Below are positions 9,019 to 17,078 of a stretch of DNA of 64,000 nucleotides, piece after piece; within the stretch, counting starts at the first letter, position 1; each line of letters begins with the position of its first letter. The notes beneath the pieces were generated by a model. The model had not been told where the DNA came from and made no database searches. It saw nothing but the letters and a program-made list of their open reading frames with translations. The position numbers and the translations under genes were made by a program. Where the stretch lies: positions 4,650,001-4,714,000 of the forward strand of contig NZ_AP022596.1 in NCBI RefSeq assembly GCF_010731895.1. The letters run 5' to 3'. Origin of the DNA: Mycolicibacterium helvum (GTDB lineage Bacteria; Actinomycetota; Actinomycetes; Mycobacteriales; Mycobacteriaceae).

Positions 9019-9203
9019 TGATCATCCGAGTGGACACCACCAAATGTGCCGGAATCGGTATGTGCGAGATGACAGCTCCCAAGGTCTTCGAGGTTGGTGA
9101 TGACGGTCAGGCACACGTGATCGGCGACCCGGATGGCGACCTCGGCGTGGTCGAGGACGCAGTGTCCAACTGCCCGACGAGCGCTCTCTCCGTCGAGCCC
9201 TGA
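9018..9203 (+). CDS. P450-type [3Fe-4S] ferredoxin
   Basis: A 61-residue ferredoxin with the three-cysteine pattern of P450-linked [3Fe-4S] proteins: CAGIGMC (CX5C) at residues 10-16 and a third cysteine in NCPTSAL. The AP-V-F motif after the first pair (APKVFEV) is also typical. It should pass single electrons from a ferredoxin reductase to the P450 encoded 2.2 kb upstream. The ATG at 9018 overlaps the TGA of the aldehyde dehydrogenase gene, with GGAGG at 9005-9009. Confidence 0.93.
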   Translation: MIIRVDTTKCAGIGMCEMTAPKVFEVGDDGQAHVIGDPDGDLGVVEDAVSNCPTSALSVEP

Positions 9204-9266
9204 GCGCGCCCACACGCTATCCCGCACATCTGAGTTCATCCCCACGAGAGGCGACGCAGAAGACCC

Positions 9267-10859
9267 ATGGCCTTCGTTATCACGCAGAACTGCTGCACCG
9301 ACGCGAGTTGTGTTCCGGTATGCCCCGTGGACTGCATTCGACCCGTGCCCAGCCCGGCCGGCGAGACCGCTCCAATGCTGTACATCGATCCGCGGTCATG
9401 CGTGGACTGCGGTGCCTGCGTCGAAGTGTGTCCGGTCGGTGCGATCTACCACGAGGACGAGTTACCGGAATCGCAGACCCGGTTCAAGGCGATCAACGCC
9501 GAGTACTTCGCCACCGAGCCGTTGACCGTCCGGCCGAGCCCCGCGAACTGGGCGCCTCCCGCCCTCGGACGAGATCAGCTGCGGGTGGCCGTGGTCGGTG
9601 CCGGCCCGGCGGCGTGTTACGCCATCTCGGACCTGGTCCGTAGCCCGGGGGTGCAGGTCGATGTATTCGATCGGTTACCAACGCCGTTCGGTCTGGTGCG
9701 CTTCGGTGTCGCGCCGGATCATCAACGCACCAAGGACGTCTCGCAGGTGTTCGAGACCGCCCTCTCGAGCCCGAACGTGACGTGCTTTTTCAATGTCGCC
9801 ATCGGTGGGGACCTCACCCACGAGGAACTGATGGCATCCCACGACGCGGTGATCTACGCGGTAGGTGCCTCGCAGGCACGCGATCTGGGCATCCCCGGTG
9901 AGGATCTGCCGGGCAGCATGGCGGCATCGGAGTTCGTGAGCTGGTACAACGGGCATCCCGACCACGCCGAACGCCAACTCGAGCTCGACGGGCCGCGCGT
10001 GGTGGTCGTCGGAAACGGCAACGTCGCGCTCGACGTGGCCCGTGTGCTCGTGTCGAACCCCGATCAGCTGGCGACCACCGACATCGCCGAACATGCGCTG
10101 ATCCAGCTCGGCCGCGGCGACGTCCGTGAGGTTGTCGTCCTGGGCCGTCGCGGCGCGGCGGACGGTGCCTTCTCCGTCGGTGAACTGCTGGCGCTCGGCT
10201 CGCTGCCCGGGGTCGACATCGTCGTTGAGGGAGAACTCGGCCCGCGGCCCGACGATCACGAGCGGGCGCTCAAGTTCGACATCGTCACCGAGTACGCGCA
10301 GCGACCGCGGACATCGGCAGACAAGCGGATCGTACTGCGCTTCGGCAGCCGGCCCACCAAGATCGTCGGGTCCGAACGCGTTGAGGGCCTTGAGGTTCAG
10401 GATGCAACGGGGACCGCGTTGATCGAAACCGCTATGGTGCTGCGGTCGGTGGGTTATCGAGGTGTGCCGATCGACGGCCTGCCGTTCGACGACGACGCCG
10501 GCGTGGTCCCGAACGCGGCGGGCCGGGTGCTGCGCGGCGGCGTCCCGGTGCCGGGGGTGTACGTCGCAGGGTGGATCAAGCGCGGGCCCCGAGGTGTCAT
10601 CGGCACCAACCGGCTGTGCGCCCGCGAGACCGTGACCAGTCTGCTTGCGGATGCTCGTGCCGGAACCCTGCCCCAACCGGTATCAGCGGACCGGGTCGAT
10701 GCGGATGTCCTCGCCGCACGCGGTGTGGCGGTGGTCGACCTGGCTGGATGGCGCCATATCGATGCCGCTGAGCGGCACCAGGGTGCAGCCGTCTCGCGTC
10801 CCCGGGTCAAAGTCGTCGACCGGGTGGCCATGCTCACGGCAGCGGGTGTGACCGTCTAG
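9267..10859 (+). CDS. FprB-like ferredoxin-NADP reductase with N-terminal 7Fe ferredoxin domain
   Basis: A 530-residue fusion. The first ~60 residues are a bacterial 7Fe/8Fe-type ferredoxin: cysteines at 9/10, 15, 19 and 23, then CVDCGACVEVCP at 45-56. The rest is an adrenodoxin-reductase-like flavoenzyme with an FAD site (VAVVGAGPAACYAI near 106) and an NADP site (VVVVGNGNVALDVARV). M. tuberculosis FprB has the same architecture. The C-terminal ~80 residues, rich in DRVDADVLAARG-type sequence, match the tail of these reductases. As last gene of the operon it probably reduces the co-encoded ferredoxin and hence the P450. The 63-base gap before it contains no obvious terminator. Confidence 0.92.
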   Translation: MAFVITQNCCTDASCVPVCPVDCIRPVPSPAGETAPMLYIDPRSCVDCGACVEVCPVGAIYHEDELPESQTRFKAINAEYFATEPLTVRPSPANWAPPALGRDQLRVAVVGAGPAACYAISDLVRSPGVQVDVFDRLPTPFGLVRFGVAPDHQRTKDVSQVFETALSSPNVTCFFNVAIGGDLTHEELMASHDAVIYAVGASQARDLGIPGEDLPGSMAASEFVSWYNGHPDHAERQLELDGPRVVVVGNGNVALDVARVLVSNPDQLATTDIAEHALIQLGRGDVREVVVLGRRGAADGAFSVGELLALGSLPGVDIVVEGELGPRPDDHERALKFDIVTEYAQRPRTSADKRIVLRFGSRPTKIVGSERVEGLEVQDATGTALIETAMVLRSVGYRGVPIDGLPFDDDAGVVPNAAGRVLRGGVPVPGVYVAGWIKRGPRGVIGTNRLCARETVTSLLADARAGTLPQPVSADRVDADVLAARGVAVVDLAGWRHIDAAERHQGAAVSRPRVKVVDRVAMLTAAGVTV

Positions 10860-10879
10860 GCCCCGGCGCCAGCGTTATT

Positions 10880-10956
10880 CACCACCGCTATGGCGGTGGT
10901 GGCCTCAGCAGGCAACGCGAGAAGGGGATGCGGCGAACCGCATCCCCTTCTCGCGT
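10880..10956. terminator. Two hairpins between convergent genes
   Basis: Two inverted repeats fill the gap between the convergent reductase and acyl-CoA dehydrogenase genes. The first pairs 10880-10888 with 10893-10901 (9 bp). The second is a perfect 19-bp stem, 10915-10933 with 10938-10956, closed by a CGAA tetraloop. There is no run of T, but strong hairpins without U-tails are common at mycobacterial gene ends, and the position between convergent genes fits a bidirectional terminator. Confidence 0.75.
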
Positions 10957-10966
10957 CGGAATTTCC

Positions 10967-12118
10967 TTAGGGCGCCGCGATTTCGCGGCCGATGATCTCT
11001 TTCATGATCTCGGTCGTGCCACCGTAGATCGTTTGGATGCGGGTGTCCAGATAGGCTCGTGCTACGGGGTATTCGAGCATGTAGCCATATCCGCCGTGCA
11101 ACTGCAGGCACCGGTCGATGATGCGTTTTTGCAGTTCGCTCACATACCACTTGCCCTTTGCCGCGTCCACCGCCGTGAGCTCGCCGGCGTTGTACGCCAG
11201 CACACTTCGATCGGTGTAGGCTTCCGCGACGTCGATTTCGGTGGCCATCTCGGCCAATTCGAACCGGACGTGTTGCTTGTCAGTCAGCGGGCCGCCGAAC
11301 GCCTGACGACTCTTGCAGTATTCGACAGTCATGTTGAAGATCGCGCGGGTGGTGGCCATGGCCTTTGCCGTGACGCCGAGTCGTTCTCGCGGCAGGTGGC
11401 TCATCAGGTACTGAAGGCCTGATCCGGCTTCGCCCAACAGGTTTTCCGCAGGAACCTGCGCATCGCGGAAGAACAGCTCGGAGGTGTCCTGGGCGGGCAG
11501 CCCGATCTTGTCCAGCTTGCGCCCTCGTTCGAATCCTGGTGTATCGCGTTCGACGACGAACAGGCTGAAGGCCCTTGACCCCCCTTCGGGGTTGGTTCGT
11601 GCCGCGACGACGAGAACGTCGGACATGATCCCACTGGAGATGAAGGTCTTCTGCCCGTTGAGGATCCAATGGTTGCCGTCCCGGCGGGCGGTAGTGCGGA
11701 TGCCGCGCAGATCACTGCCGGCGCCGGGTTCGGTCATGGCCAACGCGCCGATCAGTTCACCGGCGGCCATGCCAGGCAGCCAGCGATCCTTCTGGTCCGC
11801 ATTGGTCAGATCGAGCAGGTAGTGCAAGACCAGGTCGTCCTGCAGGCTCACGGTGAGACCGAAGGACAGCGCGTTGATGTGCGCAATCTCCTCGCAGACC
11901 ACCATGCGGTAGCGGTAATCGGCTTCACCAGCCCCGCCGTATTGCTCAGGGATCTGCAGAGCGTAGATACCGGATTTGGCGGCGCGCGCGAAGACTGAGC
12001 GGTCTATCCACCGATCGTTGTCCCAATCATGCTGATGGGGAACGACTTCCCTGGCAAGGAACTCGCGAACGGTCTCCCGGTAGGCCTCGTGGTCGGCCTC
12101 GTACAGCGATCTCTTCAC
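10967..12118 (-). CDS. Acyl-CoA dehydrogenase, LCAD-like
   Basis: A 383-residue flavoprotein dehydrogenase. MTEPGAGSDLRGI and LNGQKTFISSG are the classic FAD/substrate-binding stretches. Near the C-terminus it reads IYGGTTEIMKEIIGR, with Gly in place of the catalytic Glu used by medium-chain enzymes. This is the pattern of long-chain and isovaleryl-type enzymes, whose base lies earlier, in a helix reading like PRERL here, so the enzyme is probably active. It starts at GTG 12118, 3 bases after the thiolase stop, and forms a two-gene unit with it. It would introduce the alpha-beta double bond ahead of thiolytic cleavage. Confidence 0.9.
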   Translation of the reverse strand: MKRSLYEADHEAYRETVREFLAREVVPHQHDWDNDRWIDRSVFARAAKSGIYALQIPEQYGGAGEADYRYRMVVCEEIAHINALSFGLTVSLQDDLVLHYLLDLTNADQKDRWLPGMAAGELIGALAMTEPGAGSDLRGIRTTARRDGNHWILNGQKTFISSGIMSDVLVVAARTNPEGGSRAFSLFVVERDTPGFERGRKLDKIGLPAQDTSELFFRDAQVPAENLLGEAGSGLQYLMSHLPRERLGVTAKAMATTRAIFNMTVEYCKSRQAFGGPLTDKQHVRFELAEMATEIDVAEAYTDRSVLAYNAGELTAVDAAKGKWYVSELQKRIIDRCLQLHGGYGYMLEYPVARAYLDTRIQTIYGGTTEIMKEIIGREIAAP

Positions 12119-12121
12119 GCT

Positions 12122-13273
12122 CTACAACCGCTCGATGATCGTCACGTTCGCCTGACCGCCACCCTCGCACATGGTCTGGAGTCCGTAGCGGCCGCCGGTG
12201 CGTTCGAGCTCGTGAAGCATCGACGTCATCAGGCGAGCGCCGGTGCAGCCGATCGGATGGCCCAGCGCGATGGCGCCGCCGTTGGGGTTGACCTTCGCCG
12301 GATCAGCTCCCAGCTCGGCCAGCCAGGACAGTACGACGGGAGCGAAGGCCTCGTTGATCTCGACGGTGTCGATGTCGTCGATCGACAGCCCGGCGCGCTT
12401 GAGGGCGTGCTGCGTCGCGGGGATCGGTGCGGACAGCATCATGACCGGGTCGGCGCCGCGTACGGAGATATGGTGAATGCGCGCTCGTGGCTTCAGCCCG
12501 AAGCGGTCGACGGCGGCCTTGGAGGCCACCAGCAGTGCCGCTGCGCCGTCGGAGATCTGGCTGGCCACAGCGGCCGTCAGCACACCACCGTCAACCAACG
12601 TCGGCAGCGACGCCATCTTCTCCAGCGAGGTGTCCGCACGTGGGCCCTCGTCGACACTGAGCCCGGCGAACTCAGTGATCTCCCGGGCGAAGTGTCCCTC
12701 GGCAATGGCGCGCAGGGCACGCTGATGGCTCTGGAACGCGAAGCGCTCGTTGTCTTCTCTGCTGAGGTTCCATTGCTCGGCAATCATCTCAGCGCCCCGG
12801 AACTGAGAGATCTCCTGATCGCCGTAGCGGGCCTTCCAGCCTTCGCAACCCGTCCAGGGATCCGTCGATCCGAACGGCTCGCCGGCGCCGAATGCGCTCA
12901 GGATCGGGAACTGGCTCATCTTCTGAACTCCACCGGCGACGATGAGGTCGGAAGTGCCGCTCATCACTGCCTGGGCGGCGAAATGCACTGCCTGCTGGGC
13001 TGATCCGCACTGGCGGTCGATCGTGACACCAGGAACCGACTCGGGTAGTCCCGCGGCCAGGGCCGCGGTCCGCGCGATGTCGCCGGCCTGGGACCCGATG
13101 TTGTCCAGGCACCCCAGGATCACGTCGTCGATCGCCGCGGGATCGATGTCGTTGCGGCCGACGACCGTCTTGATCACATGTGCGGCCATGTCGGCCGGAT
13201 GCGCGTCGGCAAAGCTGCCCTTGCGCTTGCCCACCGCGGTTCGGGTGGCGTCAACGATATAAGCCTCAGTCAT
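12122..13273 (-). CDS. Acetyl-CoA C-acyltransferase (thiolase, FadA family)
   Basis: A 383-residue thiolase. The nucleophilic cysteine is C89 in [10 protein letters not shown], and the other conserved elements, EINEAFA, the [16 protein letters not shown] histidine loop and CEGGGQANV with the second cysteine, are all present. It should cleave a 3-ketoacyl-CoA as the last step of a beta-oxidation cycle. The ATG at 13273 has no Shine-Dalgarno sequence, and TAAATT ends 7 bases before it on the coding strand, which suggests a leaderless transcript starting within box C. The gene lies 75 bases downstream of a tetR gene on the same strand. Confidence 0.93.
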   Translation of the reverse strand: MTEAYIVDATRTAVGKRKGSFADAHPADMAAHVIKTVVGRNDIDPAAIDDVILGCLDNIGSQAGDIARTAALAAGLPESVPGVTIDRQCGSAQQAVHFAAQAVMSGTSDLIVAGGVQKMSQFPILSAFGAGEPFGSTDPWTGCEGWKARYGDQEISQFRGAEMIAEQWNLSREDNERFAFQSHQRALRAIAEGHFAREITEFAGLSVDEGPRADTSLEKMASLPTLVDGGVLTAAVASQISDGAAALLVASKAAVDRFGLKPRARIHHISVRGADPVMMLSAPIPATQHALKRAGLSIDDIDTVEINEAFAPVVLSWLAELGADPAKVNPNGGAIALGHPIGCTGARLMTSMLHELERTGGRYGLQTMCEGGGQANVTIIERL

Positions 13274-13275
13274 GG

Positions 13276-13300
13276 AAAATAATTTAACATAGAATCGAAA
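13276..13300. promoter_or_regulatory. AT-rich box C ahead of the thiolase gene
   Basis: TAATTTAACATAGAATCGAA (13280-13299, plus strand) lies immediately before the thiolase ATG. Read on the minus strand it supplies TAAATT as a possible leaderless -10 element. It shares AATTTAAC and AGAAT with box D in the same spacing, and AATTTA with boxes B and E. A TetR-type operator overlapping the promoter is the inference. Confidence 0.5.
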
Positions 13301-13348
13301 ATGGATGAGACGTGGATCGCTGAAGTGACTGCGGGGGATGGGATCCGG

Positions 13349-14002
13349 TCAGGCGCGTCGTCGCCGCGCTCGTTTGGGAGCGGATCCCGGACTGAGGCTG
13401 TGCTTAACGAATGCCTGGGCATTGGCCACCATCGTCTCGACCGAGATACGCCTGGGATGCCACCACTCGGCCGTCCAGTTCAGCGCACCCAGAACCAGTG
13501 CCTGGGCCAATAGCGGATCCAGATCGTCGCGAATCTGGCCATCGGCCGCGGCATCCTTCATCAGGGCCCGCCACATGCGGTTGTAGGCGGCCTCTTCTTT
13601 CTTCTGCCGGGCCTTGAGGTGTTCGGGAATCTGGCCCGAATTACGGATTGATGCTCGGGCGTAGTCGGACAGCTCGAGCTCGTGTCGCAAGTGGGACTCG
13701 ACCGCAGTCATGATGCGGTCCATCGGGGCGGTCTCCGGCGGAAGCGCGTCAAGTGCCTCCTGGAGATAGCTGCGCAGGTCGCTGATTCCGCAGAACATCA
13801 CCTCTTCGATGAGGTCTTCGCGCGATTTGAAGTAGTAGTAGATCGCCGGTGCTCGAACCTCGGCCCGCTCGGCGATGTCGGTCAGCCGGGTGCCGGCATA
13901 GCCCTTCACGCTCAGCACCTGAGCAGCCGCGTCGAGGATGCGTGCGCGCGTCCGTTGAGCTTTGGTGTCGGTGAGGTCCGCGGTGGGCGACTTCGTGGGC
14001 AT
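13349..14002 (-). CDS. TetR-family transcriptional regulator (paralogue of 16407 gene)
   Basis: A 217-residue TetR repressor. The N-terminal helix-turn-helix region reads RARILDAAAQVLSVKGYAG, then IYYYFKSREDLIEEV, the characteristic recognition helix and following segment. The C-terminal ligand domain (WTAEWWHPRR) ends in a basic tail. It is clearly paralogous to the 16407-17069 product over the whole length. TetR proteins of this kind usually respond to acyl-CoA or steroid-CoA intermediates in mycobacteria; the ligand here is unknown. It precedes the thiolase gene by 75 bases and probably controls the surrounding boxes. Confidence 0.88.
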   Translation of the reverse strand: MPTKSPTADLTDTKAQRTRARILDAAAQVLSVKGYAGTRLTDIAERAEVRAPAIYYYFKSREDLIEEVMFCGISDLRSYLQEALDALPPETAPMDRIMTAVESHLRHELELSDYARASIRNSGQIPEHLKARQKKEEAAYNRMWRALMKDAAADGQIRDDLDPLLAQALVLGALNWTAEWWHPRRISVETMVANAQAFVKHSLSPGSAPKRARRRRA

Positions 14003-14130
14003 CGCTTGATGATAGGAGTGCCGCCCCGTTATAGGGGGCAGCGCGGTCGTAACCCGGTCGGTTCTTGGCCAGCGGAGTGCGCGATCTCACGCGTGGGGGT
14101 CCCGTCGGGGACTGCTGGCCACGGGTGGGT

Positions 14131-15294
14131 TCATACCCCGCCGCGGGAGACCAACTGCGCGGCGATGACGTTGCGCTGGATCTCGTTTGTGCCCTCCCCG
14201 ACGATCATCAGTGGTGCGTCACGGAAATAGCGTTCGACGTCGTACTCCGTCGAGTAGCCGTATCCGCCGTGGATACGAACCGCGTTGAGTGCGATCTCCA
14301 TGGCGACTTCCGAGGCGAACAGTTTGGCCATCCCGGCCTCCATGTCGGCACGCTCACCGCTGTCGTAGCGGTTGGCTGCGTGCAGTGTCAGCTGGCGCGC
14401 GGCGGTCAGTTTGGTGGCCATATCGGCCAGGTAATGCCCGACGGCCTGGTGTTTCCAGATCGGTTGACCGAAGCTTTCCCGGTCTTGGGCGTACGCCAGT
14501 GAATCCTCGAGTGCGGCGGTGGCCACTCCCAGTGCGCGAGAAGCAACCTGAATGCGTCCGGTCTCCAGTCCCTTCATCATCTGCGCGAAACCTCGGCCGG
14601 GCACGCCACCCAGGATGGCTGACGCGGGTACGTGGCAGTTCTCGAACGAGAGTTCACAGCTCTCAACGCCTTTGTAGCCGAGTTTGGGCAGGTCGCGCGA
14701 CACGGTCAAGCCCTGGCCGTGCTCGACGAGAATGACTGAGATACCCGCGTGTTTGGGCGTCGCCTTGGGATCGGTCTTGCACAACAACGCGATGAGTCCG
14801 GACCGCCGGGCGTTCGAAATCCAGGTCTTGGACCCATTGATGACGAGCTCGGAGCTTCCGTCGGCGGCCGGTAGCGCAGTGGTCAACATGCTCTGCAGGT
14901 CGGACCCACCGCCCGGTTCGGTCAGCGCCATGGTGGCTCGCAGCTCGCCGGTGGCCATCGCCGGCAGATACTTGCTGCGCTGGTCCTCGGTCCCGAACTG
15001 GGAGATCAGCTTGGCCACGACGGTGTGACCGCCCATGGCGCCGGCCAGGCTCATCCAGCCCCGAGCCAGTTCCTGGGTCACCAGGACGTAGCAGGCCGTG
15101 GACACGGGCGAGCCGCCGTACTCCTCGGGCACGGCCAACCCATAGATGCCGATCCGCTTCATTTGATCGATCCACGCGGCCGGGTACTCGTTTGCGTGTT
15201 CTACGTCGCGCACCGTCGGTTTGACATCCCGATCGATGAATGACCGCACGGTCTCGACGAGCAGCGTTTCTTCCTGGCTCAGCTGATTGGGCAT
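14131..15294 (-). CDS. Acyl-CoA dehydrogenase
   Basis: A 387-residue acyl-CoA dehydrogenase with MALTEPGGGSDLQSM and ISNARRSGLIA in the middle domain and IVGEGTNEIQRNVIA near the C-terminus. The Glu of GEGTNE is the canonical catalytic base, so this enzyme differs from the LCAD-like one at 10967-12118. It reads toward the tetR gene, with a 128-base gap in which I see no clear structure. Box D lies just upstream of its ATG at 15294. Substrate chain type cannot be read from sequence. Confidence 0.92.
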   Translation of the reverse strand: MPNQLSQEETLLVETVRSFIDRDVKPTVRDVEHANEYPAAWIDQMKRIGIYGLAVPEEYGGSPVSTACYVLVTQELARGWMSLAGAMGGHTVVAKLISQFGTEDQRSKYLPAMATGELRATMALTEPGGGSDLQSMLTTALPAADGSSELVINGSKTWISNARRSGLIALLCKTDPKATPKHAGISVILVEHGQGLTVSRDLPKLGYKGVESCELSFENCHVPASAILGGVPGRGFAQMMKGLETGRIQVASRALGVATAALEDSLAYAQDRESFGQPIWKHQAVGHYLADMATKLTAARQLTLHAANRYDSGERADMEAGMAKLFASEVAMEIALNAVRIHGGYGYSTEYDVERYFRDAPLMIVGEGTNEIQRNVIAAQLVSRGGV

Positions 15295-15307
15295 GTCGCC
15301 ATGCTAC

Positions 15308-15332
15308 CTTGTTTTTATTCTCGGTTAAATTG
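15308..15332. promoter_or_regulatory. AT-rich box D between acyl-CoA dehydrogenase and cox3-like gene
   Basis: On the minus strand positions 15332-15313 read CAATTTAACCGAGAATAAAA, nearly matching box C (AATTTAAC and AGAAT in the same spacing). It lies 14 bases upstream of the acyl-CoA dehydrogenase start (15294) and about 117 bases upstream of the cox3-like start (15449), so it could serve either divergent gene. Confidence 0.5.
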
Positions 15333-15448
15333 TGGCGCAGCGGCGCAATCGACACGAAGGGTGGGTGGATCGTCACGGTGTGCAACAGGCCGATCGGGGC
15401 GATCGCCGGCCGGATATCGGCCGCGGGTTCACCTTTCGCCGGAGTCCG

Positions 15449-16060
15449 ATGACATCGGCACGGCGGTCGGAGTCAAACGGGTTCGTGGACAAGGAGGTAA
15501 GGACCCAACGGCGGCTTCCCGCCGAGGAGGGCGTATGGGTCTTCCTCTTCGGTGACATGACCGTGTTCGCGATGCTTTTCGGTGTCTATCTGTATTACCG
15601 CGGCCAGACTCCCGGCGTGTTCGACGAATCGCAGCTCCGGTTGAACCAGACGTTCGGGGCTGTCAACACGCTTGTGCTGTTGACCAGTTCCCTGTTGGTG
15701 GTGACCGCAGTTCGAGCGTTGCGACACAACGCCCGTCAGCTGGCGCGCAGGCTCATCTTTGCGGCCATGGCCTGCGGTGTGGTGTTCGTGATCAACAAGG
15801 TCATCGAGTACAGCCAGAAGATCTCCCACGGCATCGTTCCGGCGACCAACCAGTTCTTCATGTACTTCTACGTGATGACTGGGTTGCATCTCTTCCACGT
15901 GGTCATCGGTATGGCGTTGCTGCTATTCGTCGTGAAGCTGAGCCGCAAGCCCGTCCTTGCCGATCGGGAGTGGAGTTACCTTGAAGGCGCTGCGTGCTTT
16001 TGGCACATGGTCGATCTGCTGTGGATCGTGATCTTCCCGCTTCTGTACCTGGTGAAATGA
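15449..16060 (+). CDS. Cytochrome c oxidase subunit III family protein (NorE-like)
   Basis: A 203-residue integral membrane protein with five hydrophobic segments. EEGVWVFLFGDMTVFAMLFGVY opens the first, and MYFYVMTGLHLFHVVIG and AACFWHMVDLLWIVIFPLLY, with their conserved His and Glu positions, are typical of haem-copper oxidase subunit III and NorE. I chose ATG 15449, with GGAG at 15441-15444, because the 39 residues that an upstream start at 15332 would add are Arg-rich and unlike this family. No subunit I or II gene is in the window. Its stop overlaps the start of the next gene, so the two are probably made together. Confidence 0.82.
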   Translation: MTSARRSESNGFVDKEVRTQRRLPAEEGVWVFLFGDMTVFAMLFGVYLYYRGQTPGVFDESQLRLNQTFGAVNTLVLLTSSLLVVTAVRALRHNARQLARRLIFAAMACGVVFVINKVIEYSQKISHGIVPATNQFFMYFYVMTGLHLFHVVIGMALLLFVVKLSRKPVLADREWSYLEGAACFWHMVDLLWIVIFPLLYLVK

Positions 16061-16329
16061 TGCTGACGACCCTTCTGCGTGATCGCATCACCATCGTCTG
16101 GTTCATCCTGATCGCGGCGACCCTGGCGTCGTGGATACTCGGTGTCGGGCACGAATTGCCACAGCGTTACGCAGCGATCGGCATCATGCTCATCGCGTTC
16201 ACCAAAGTGCATTTTGTGGGTAGCTATTTCATGGAGCTACGGCATGCGCCCCTGGCTTTGAGGGCAGTCTTCGGCGCGTGGAACCTGGCCGTTGCGGGCG
16301 TGCTGGTCGGGCTGTATCTGTTCGTGTAG
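16057..16329 (+). CDS. Small membrane protein, prokaryotic cytochrome oxidase subunit IV family
   Basis: A 90-residue protein with three hydrophobic segments. The AFTKVHFVGSYFMELRHAP stretch is the recognisable core of the prokaryotic COX4 family, which accompanies subunit III-like proteins. ATG at 16057 overlaps the preceding TGA; a second in-frame ATG follows at 16060. As a pair with the NorE-like gene it probably forms a small complex, but whether this complex works with a terminal oxidase, a nitric oxide reductase or something in the catabolic pathway is not shown. Confidence 0.78.
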   Translation: MMLTTLLRDRITIVWFILIAATLASWILGVGHELPQRYAAIGIMLIAFTKVHFVGSYFMELRHAPLALRAVFGAWNLAVAGVLVGLYLFV

Positions 16330-16406
16330 CTGAGTTCACACAACCGCGGGACCCGGTGGCCCGCTCATTGCCCATGAGCTGATCAATCGAGCCGTATCAT
16401 GATCGA

Positions 16407-17069
16407 ATGCCCAGGCAAAAGACCCGGCTGGCCGACGAAGCCGCCGAGGCGGATTCAGGCGGGTCGGTCTCGGAATCGAAGTCGGCGTTGACGAGGTCGC
16501 GCATTCTGGACGCGGCTGCTCGAGTTCTGTCCGAGCGTGGCTACGCGGGCTTGCGACTCACCGATGTGGCGGCCCAAGCCGAGCTGCAGGCGCCGGCGAT
16601 CTATTACTACTTTCCGTCTCGTGAGGAGCTCATCGAGGAGGTGATGTGGTCAGGGATCGCCGACATGCGCGAGCACGTGGCTGCGGTTCTCGACGAGGTT
16701 GCCGACGGTACGCCCGCCATCGACCGGTTGCTGATCGCAGTTGAGGCGCACCTGCGACACGAGCTCGAAATCTCGCACTACACCACCGCAGCGATCCGGA
16801 ATGCGGGACAGGTCCCGCACGCCATTCGCAAGCGGCAGGTACGCGAAGAGGAGCGCTACGGCGAGATCTGGCGCAAGTTGATCAACGACGTCGCGCGCGA
16901 CGGCGTGCTTCGTCCGGAATTGGACTTCTACATCGCTCAGATGCTGGTGCTCGGAGCGTTGAACTGGGCGGTGGAATGGTGGACGCCGCGGCGCGGCTCC
17001 GTTGACGCGGTGGTGCAGAACGCCCAGTCTGTGATCCGGCACGGACTCGCCGAGGGGTCCGCCGGCTAG
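16407..17069 (+). CDS. TetR-family transcriptional regulator (paralogue of 13349 gene)
   Basis: A 220-residue TetR regulator. RSRILDAAARVLSERGYAG, LTDVAAQAELQAPAIYYYF and PSREELIEEVMWSGIADM give the DNA-binding domain; the ligand domain ends in ALNWAVEWWTPRRGS. Its recognition region is almost the same as that of the regulator at 13349-14002, which implies overlapping DNA targets. It starts at ATG 16407 after a 77-base gap and converges on the kinase gene, with only 9 bases between stops. Confidence 0.88.
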   Translation: MPRQKTRLADEAAEADSGGSVSESKSALTRSRILDAAARVLSERGYAGLRLTDVAAQAELQAPAIYYYFPSREELIEEVMWSGIADMREHVAAVLDEVADGTPAIDRLLIAVEAHLRHELEISHYTTAAIRNAGQVPHAIRKRQVREEERYGEIWRKLINDVARDGVLRPELDFYIAQMLVLGALNWAVEWWTPRRGSVDAVVQNAQSVIRHGLAEGSAG

Positions 17070-17078
17070 TCGGTGGTT

